A stretch of DNA of 64,000 nucleotides, from positions 7,142,501 through 7,206,500 of the forward strand of contig NC_073624.1 of the NCBI RefSeq assembly GCF_029407905.1, in the 5' to 3' direction. The stretch comes from Bubalus kerabau. Lineage: Eukaryota; Chordata; Mammalia; Artiodactyla; Bovidae. The notes below the pieces were generated by a model that was not told the DNA's origin, made no database searches, and worked only from the letters and a program-made list of their open reading frames with translations. The position numbers were made by a program, and so were the translations under genes. Shown here piece after piece: positions 57,411-64,000 of this stretch (its first letter is position 1; every line of letters starts with the position of its first letter).

Positions 57411-58756
57411 TAAAAGGCCACACACACCAAGTGAAGGCAGGGACCTTGCTCACCCTGCCAGGGCTATACCCAGAGCCCAGCACAACACAGGCCCTCTCAA
57501 AGGGTCCCGACTGCAGAGCTATCCAGACACTGTGCTGGGCACACAGTGGATGCTGCCTACAGTGTGATTTCAAAACCCGATGAAGGATGGAAAAGAAGCC
57601 GCGGCTGCAGAGAGAGTCAATAATTAATAAAGAATAAGACAGTCACATTTACCTAGAGAACCGATGCGCCTCAGGATAAATGACAGTACATCTGTAGGAT
57701 CAAGAGGAAATGGTCCCATATTCATTATCAAAGATGGTGTACATCTTAGGAAGAATCACACGATGGGAAATAGCTATTGCATGTCTATTTCAGTCCTGCC
57801 CAACAAATAATCACAGAAAGTCCACTCATCTAGCTCAGAAAAACCACCCCCATTGACTTTTAACAATTCAAAGGAAAGTACTGTGAGAGGTGAGGCTATT
57901 CATAACCAAAGGGCATTTCCTAAAATACCTGCAGATTTTGGTGAAAAGTAGTCATAAGAGAATTAGAATGAAGAACACTATAGGAATACAGAGTCCCGAA
58001 GAACTTTTATGCAAGGATAGAGGATTCACAGACTTGTGGCAGAAGACAGGGCTGCCACCAAGACACTGAAGAAAAGGGAACTTAGAAGAGAGCCCCGATG
58101 AAACAGCGTAAAACAAGAAGTCATTTATCAAGTCCCCCAAAGCAGAGGAGGGCTGAAAATAAGGAACTGCTGCACCTTTAGAGGGAGTCTAAACGTACGG
58201 AGAGCAAGCCAACCTGACGAAGGATCACTGCAAGAAACCAAGTGCAGCAGAGGAGTAAGAGAGTTGCAACCACTAGGGTTCTGGGCAAGCAAAGGGGACA
58301 TGAGAAGCACAGGAAGGGACTGCTCAGGAAGCTGGTGTCTGCTCACTGACTGTCCAGTGGTCTCAAGTACAGGAAAGGCAAATGAGGAACCAGGAGGCCA
58401 GGACGAAGGAGCCTATTATCTGTGCATTGTGGGTGGCTGGGTGGCATCAGCCCTAAACTGGCATAGAGACAGGCAGGATAAAGGGACCAGAGTTTCAGAC
58501 TCTAGCTGGAAGCTAAGGAGGACAGGCCCTTTCCTCCATCGTGGCGGGGGAGTAAACTGGTCCATCCAGCGTGGAGAGCACTGGACAGGACCTATCGAAA
58601 CCACAAAGGAGTCAGAAGAGAATGTTACTTCCTGCCCCTTCCTTTCGTATACTTCTTTCTTTTGATTCTGGCAGCATCTGTGATGTAGCTATCACCACCC
58701 CACCTGGAGCCAGCACCCCCACCTCTAGTCACTCATCCTGCACCTATACCTGCACA

Positions 58757-58969
58757 CGGGCTTCTCAAGTGGCTCAGTGGTAAAGACTCTGCCTGCCAAT
58801 GCAGGAGACACTGGAGATCCGGGTTTAATCCCTGGATAGGGAAGATTCCCTGGGGAAGAACCAGTGACCCAGTTCAGGATTCATGCCTGGAGAATCCCAC
58901 CGACAGAGGAACCTGGTGGGCTATAATCCAGAGGGTCGCAAAGAGTCAGACACGACTGAGCACGCACAC
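58757..58969 (+). mobile_element. Bov-tA SINE
   Basis: ttctcaagtggctcagtggt, tgcctgccaatgcaggagac and gtcagacacgactgagca. The 11-bp duplication atacctgcaca flanks it at 58746-58756 and 58970-58980. Confidence 0.95.
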
Positions 58970-58984
58970 ATACCTGCACATGTG

Positions 58985-59450
58985 TGCAATGATGAATTTA
59001 CACAGCTATTCACACCAGCACATTTTTCATAGTAAGACTGGAAACATCCTCAAATGTCCACCAAAAGGGACCGGGCAGATGAGTTAGAGTGCATCTATAT
59101 AATGGAGAACCATGCAGCAGTGAAGAAGACTGGGAAGATCTCTAACATCAACATCGGCAGAAAAACAAAACTTATAGCATGCGAGCTATTTGTGAAAAAT
59201 CAAAAGGGGAGCAAAGTGAAAATCCATACATGCTATTTGCTTCTATCTGCGTTAAGTTTTGAAGGATGTAAAGGAAATGAAAAATGAATAACCTGGGGGG
59301 TGTGGACCCTAAGTAGATGATGACAGGGCTGGGGGCAAGACTTTCCATAGTACCCCTTTCATATTTTTTATCTTGCTTCATGAATGTATCATTAAAAAAA
59401 TATTTTCCAAGTGGTAAGTTCCAATCACCACAGTAATTTATCATATTGAA
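58985..59450 (+). mobile_element. Ancient L1M 3'-end fragment
   Basis: ctggaaacatcctcaaatgt, ctatataatggagaaccatg and the following tail resemble L1M 3' sequence. Confidence 0.6.
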
Positions 59451-61013
59451 AAAGTTTTTTTTAATGAAAGGGCTACAGCTGGCAGTGTGTAAGAGCTATC
59501 ACCCAGCTCTTGACTTGAAGAGTCCTTGATGAGAAACACACACCAACGAGCTAACTCCAAGTGATTTGCTCATCTGTGTTCAGGGCAACAATGCTTAGGC
59601 AAATGAAACTGCAAATGATGAAAATGTTCCACAGGGACCTGAACAGGCGTTTTCCGCCTCAGATGAACTACACTGGACGCTGTGACAATTACACTCAGCT
59701 GTTTCCACCTACAGCAATCCATAAGTGAAAATGCTGCAATGTTTCATGTGCACTTTAATACAAAGTTCATACACAAACCCAGCAGGAGAGACAATTTGAT
59801 ATTCAGGGGGCACTATTTGAATAAAGTCACTTAAGAAGTTCCTTTTTTAATTATGAAATTGAGGAAAGAAAAGATCTATTCAATATAGAAGCAAAAATTC
59901 ACTTAAAAAAAAAAGCCAAGCCTGGGCTGAGTATGAGGATGACAGAAAAGACTGAGAGGCAGGCAGCGCTCAGAACACTGGGCCAGAGGCCCGGGTGTGA
60001 GTGTGACAATGTTTGTCAAGGGTGAGACCAAACAGACCCAGGAAGGAGGAGAAACCCAGAGACGGCTTGGAGGTGTGAGCAAGCCCAGAAGATGTATCCC
60101 AGGAAATGGAACTGGATGAGACCAGGAGCTAAAAACTCATAGAAAATAAACAAGCTAAAAGCAACAGCAGCTCTTTCAACCCAGACACTAGCGCCAGTGA
60201 TATATACTTCAGGGTGAAGACAAAGCTTACATCTTGAAAATGGGGTAAGAGGTAGATCGAGGCTCCACCTCACTGAGCAGTTTTTCCGAAGCATGACTCA
60301 CTGGAGAGACATGGAGTCAGTTCTACCCCTCTCCTCACCTCCTCCCCCACACCAGGCTGGCCACTCCAACCTTCCCAGTGACGTGGACACACAGGCTAGG
60401 GGCCCACCCAACACCTTGAAGCTGAGGTGCCTTCCTTTCCTCATTAGACACACCTTTACAGCGTGCCTCTTTAGTGCCAGGTAGTGTCCAGGGACTCTGC
60501 CCAAGACAGAACTGCCTGCCGGGAGAAGCCAGGAGAGGCCCAGAGAGGCCCAAGAGACAGTGCCACCCAAAGGCTCAGGAACCACAGGTTTCTCGGCAGA
60601 CAGGAGGGCAGGCTAGGTGACCAGCAGGGGGACTGCATGCAGGCAGGTATCTGACTCTGTGAGCCCTTCAGAGCCCACCGAGCAGGCACAGACCGACCAC
60701 GCAGTCACATTAGCGGACATCCTTGTGGAGTTCAGAGCACCAGGGATAAAGACAAGAGCCCACAAACTTCCAGGGAAAACAGGTCACACACAGAGGGTAG
60801 GAGTCAAAATGGTATCAGATGCCCAACTACTGAAAGCTAGCAAACAACGAGGCAATGCCTTCAACCTGAAATTCTAAACTCACCCAAACTATCAAATTGG
60901 AGACGTTAGAATAAAGATATTTTTAGAGAGGTAAGGTCCCCCCAAATTTACTTCTAATGTACTCTTTCTTAGGAAGCTACTGGAGGATGTGCTCCATCAA
61001 ATCAAGGGAGTAA

Positions 61014-61039
61014 AACACACACACACACACACACACACA
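61014..61039. repeat. (AC)n microsatellite
   Basis: About 13 AC units in intron 1. Confidence 0.97.
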
Positions 61040-61349
61040 AAACAAGGGAATAAGGGCTTCAACATGCCCCTGACCCCAGCTGATAGTCAAGGGTAGTCCC
61101 CGTATAAACGAGGAACAATAGACCTAGAACAACCATCAGACACAGCAAAAAGAGGGGAAGTTTCAGAAGAGATATCAACAAGGGGAATGAAAAGAACCGA
61201 CCACCAAACTGAGCTCCTGTCGTAAGATTTAGGGCTACCTTAGTTATGGGAACATGGAAAGTAAGCAAGTGAATCAATGGGGCTATTATAATCCCTAGGA
61301 AAAAACAAACAGCGACAAAAACCGTAGAGGATCTACCCAAGAGAAAAGA

Positions 61350-61590
61350 AAACATGCCCACAGAAAAATCTGTACATGAATGCTCACAGCAGCTTCCTTT
61401 ATAATAGCCAAAATGTGGAAACAAGCTAAATGTCTAACAAGTGATGAACCGATAAAACACGGAGTATCCATATAAGGGAACACTGGTGCAACAGATGGAC
61501 CGCAACGTTATGCTAAGTGAAGAAGGCCACTCAGTGTATGATTCCATTCATATGAAATGTCCAGAAGAGGCCAATTCACAAGGGGAGAAT
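61350..61590 (+). mobile_element. L1M-type fragment
   Basis: catgaatgctcacagcagct, ataatagccaaaatgtggaa and tgattccattcatatgaaat are typical L1 3' phrases. Confidence 0.7.
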
Positions 61591-62702
61591 GTAAATTAGC
61601 TCACTGAAAAGTTTCTCCAACCTTCTCCACTGAGAACCGCTGCCCCTACTTGCCCTCCTGACTCTGTTTACCAAGCCTTGGACCACTTCACTCAATCGCT
61701 TCCTCCATTGGATCTCCTAATTGCCAAATCCCACGAGTCCTGTCAGAGCCTCGTCATCCTTGCTGTCTTCTGCAGCCCTGTCTCCATCATCCACTGTTCC
61801 TCAAAAAGCTCACTTCCCCTTAGGTTATTACACTTTCCTCGCCTGTCTGGTTCCACCTTTTCCTCTCACCTGTGTCAACTCATCAATCTGAGTGACTAGT
61901 CTTTAATCTCCACCCCCAGTTTTGACCTTCTCCTGAATATCTGTCTCTGGTTTCCTACTAGTGCCTCAATTTCAGTCCATTTAAAGACAAATTTTCATCA
62001 TCTCCCCAAACCAGCTCTTCCTGCTACCTTCTGAACCCTCCCAATGCCCTACATCAAAGCCTAAATGGGAACTTAAATTCCACCTCTGCTCTGTCTTCAG
62101 GACCAAGTTTCACTGAGGCCAAGTCTTGTCATGTCCAGCACCTTGCACAATGGCTACTTCCTCTCCCCATCCTGTCACTCTCTTAGGATTGTCATCACAC
62201 ACCCAGATGACTGTCTCCTTGAGGCAGGAATGAGTTCTCTAGGTGGTAGAAACCCTCTCTCCCCCACCACACACAAACAAAAAAAATATATGTGTTCATA
62301 CCCACAGAGTCTCTTCTTCAGCTGACTGGCTCCCAGAAGCATCTAGCCCTGATCTGATCCAACACCAAGGGCTAAGCCTAATATTAATTATTCTACTCCT
62401 GCCTAGCTCAAAGTCCTTGGACTCATTCAAACATTCCACAAATATTTAATTCTAGGCGAAGGAAACAAAACAAAGGTCCTGGCTCTCATAGGGTTGATGT
62501 TCTGGAGGGGGGTGTATGGGTGAGTATTCAAGGATACCTGCAGACCACTAGTCTTCAGCCCACTCAACTTTGCTGTAAGACCTGAGTCCAGGGCCATCTC
62601 TTCGGTGTGGTCTTCCTGGTAAGCCAGTATTTACCAAGCTCCATCCACACTCACTGACTTTCACTAACTGCCCTGTATAACTGAGCTATTCTATACTCAG
62701 TA

Positions 62703-62920
62703 TGCTTACCAGGTGGCTCAGTGATAAAGAGTCTGCCTGCCAATGCAGGAGACAAAGGAGATGCAGGTTCAATCCCTGGGTCAGGAAGATCCGCTGGAGG
62801 AGGAAATGGCAACCTACTCCAGTACTCTTGCCTAGAGAATTCCATGGACGGAGGAACCCTGCGGGCTATGGTCCAAGGGGTCGCAAAGAGTTGGACAGAA
62901 CTGAGCATGCATGCATACAA
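62703..62920 (+). mobile_element. Bov-tA SINE
   Basis: aggtggctcagtgataaaga, tccctgggtcaggaagatcc and ggtcgcaaagagttggaca. Confidence 0.93.
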
Positions 62921-63187
62921 CACACACACACTACAGTTTTATTATCATTCATCTCAAGCTCCACAAAGCCATAAAATTCTATCTTCCTATGTTCCCTATA
63001 GCTCAGAAACTACAGCTGGCATGTGAATACTTGTTGACCAATGAAGACAGGGAACCGCTTTATCCCAAATCTAACATGAAGCCCTGTGAAGCCACTTAAC
63101 CACAGTGGGAGTCTCCAGAATGTTCATTTTACTCAACAATCTATAGGCGTAAGGTTACTACTTAACCACCAGGTACTTCAACACAGT

Positions 63188-63405
63188 GCACTTCCTCAGT
63201 GGCTCAACAGTAAAGAATCTGCCTGCAATCCAGGAAACACAGGAAATGTGGGTTTGATCCTTTGGTCCGGAAGATCCCCTGGAGAAGAGCATGGCCACCC
63301 ACTCCAGTATTCTTGCCTGGAAAAATCCCATGGACAGAGGAGCCTGGCAGGCTATATAGTCCATAGAGTCGCAGAGTCAGACACGACTGAAGTGACTTAG
63401 CATGC
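63188..63405 (+). mobile_element. Bov-tA SINE
   Basis: cttcctcagtggctcaacag, gaatctgcctgcaatccagg and cagagtcagacacgactga. Confidence 0.93.
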
Positions 63406-63524
63406 ACACAAGCACACTTTAACACATTATAAATTTATAAATGAAAACAAACAGGGATCAGTTTCCAAATGGGAATGCAAAATCCACACAAATTTCTTTG
63501 TGTGAGGCTGCTGGTAGGCAGTTA

Positions 63525-63735
63525 TAGACACAGTCCTTACTGGCTGTGTATGCCTTATGGGTAAGTTAATCAACTGCCTTGAGCCACAGTTTCAGGATTT
63601 ATAAAAAAGGGATGAATGTAGTATAACAAGCAGTCTCTACCTGATGGAACTTGTTAAGGATTGAGAACATTGATGCATACTAACTGCTTAACACGGTGCC
63701 TGGCACACAAGTGCTCACAACATGTTAGCTGTCCT
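63525..63735 (+). mobile_element. MIR SINE fragment
   Basis: tatgggtaagttaatcaact, cttgagccacagtttcagga and cggtgcctggcacacaagtg. Confidence 0.82.
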
Positions 63736-64000
63736 TGTTAAGTTCTAAGAACCTCCCTCCCTCCATTTGTCAACACATCCCTGTATTTGGGAGCATCCAA
63801 CAAAAAAAGTCTGTGGTTAGATTTAGGGCTTCGTTAAAGAGTCTTACCACACTGCCTGGATGACCAAAATAGGAAAACAAGGTCAGGCCACAGGGTTGTT
63901 ACAGAAGCAAAATGAGAAATGGATCCTCTTCATTTAGCTGCTGCCACTGTCTCTTCCCCTGGAAGAGAATCTTCTGCTGCCTCGGTTTCTTCATCTGTAT

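Larger units (their letters stand above)
5770..64000 (-). other. SREBF2: SREBF2 gene (SREBP-2), exons 2-19 in window
   Basis: SREBP-2 is an ER-membrane-bound bHLH-leucine zipper factor. When sterols fall, SCAP carries it to the Golgi, site-1 and site-2 proteases release the N-terminal domain, and that domain enters the nucleus to activate cholesterol synthesis and LDLR genes. Eighteen coding exons were found with GT-AG junctions and matching phases, giving 1108 complete residues. About 30 more should come from exon 1, against 1141 in the human protein as recalled. Order: acidic start (off-window), Gly/Ser linker, Gln/Pro-rich region, bHLH-Zip with the SREBP-specific Tyr in EKRYRSSIN, phospho-degron and SUMO/caspase sites, first membrane helix, luminal loop, second helix, and SCAP-binding C-terminal domain. 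Exon 1 and the promoter lie beyond 64000. MIR33A is in intron 16. Approximate residue numbers below assume a 30-residue exon 1. Confidence 0.98.
41374..64000 (-). other. SREBF2: SREBF2 intron 1 (partial)
   Basis: At least 22.6 kb. It is a mosaic of MIR, L2, L1 and ruminant SINE copies, listed separately. No exon 1-like sequence, promoter CpG island or independent gene was recognised. Stretches without assigned elements include 42300-43400, 48300-51590, 54450-55780, 57420-58740, 59460-60880 and 61600-62690. Confidence 0.85.

Noticed and set aside
41374..64000. SREBF2 exon 1 inside the window
   Set aside because: No sequence resembling the acidic N-terminal start, and no CpG-rich promoter, was seen upstream of exon 2, so it is placed beyond position 64000.

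Overview
The window is mammalian nuclear DNA from a ruminant, most likely a bovid. The host call rests on many Bov-tA/Bov-A2 SINEs, BovB (RTE) LINE fragments, CHR-type tRNA-derived SINEs and one long LTR of ruminant type. Genes are split into short exons with GT-AG introns, and most unspliced open frames are noise.

Two protein-coding genes converge. On the + strand, positions 1-3500 hold the 3' half of SHISA8: three coding exons for the cytoplasmic tail, ending in the PDZ ligand EVTV, then two polyadenylation signals. After a 2.3 kb gap, SREBF2 (SREBP-2, the master activator of cholesterol synthesis and LDL-receptor genes) fills the rest on the - strand. Its poly(A) signal is near 5790, its stop codon at 7515-7517 and its exon 2 at 40933-41373. 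Exon 1 (start codon, promoter) lies beyond 64000, so intron 1 is longer than 22.6 kb. All 18 coding exons from exon 2 to exon 19 were placed with consistent splice sites and phases; together they give 1108 complete residues plus the split first codon. The SHISA8-SREBF2 order and convergent orientation match human 22q13.2 as recalled.

The microRNA gene MIR33A sits in SREBF2 intron 16 (11311-11379, same strand). Host and microRNA act together: SREBP-2 raises cholesterol supply, while miR-33a represses efflux and fatty-acid oxidation genes such as ABCA1.

The introns carry most of the repeats. Intron 7 holds a three-layer nest: an antisense L1 split by a BovB LINE, itself split by a solo LTR, with target-site duplications at both inner insertions. 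Intron 11 holds a Bov-tA/BovB composite flanked by one 13-bp duplication. Intron 1 is a mosaic of ancient MIR/L2/L1 and younger ruminant SINEs. No tRNA, rRNA, CRISPR array or prokaryotic feature is present. No previously undescribed system was found; the miR-33a variant, the nested insertions and the composite element deserve most attention.
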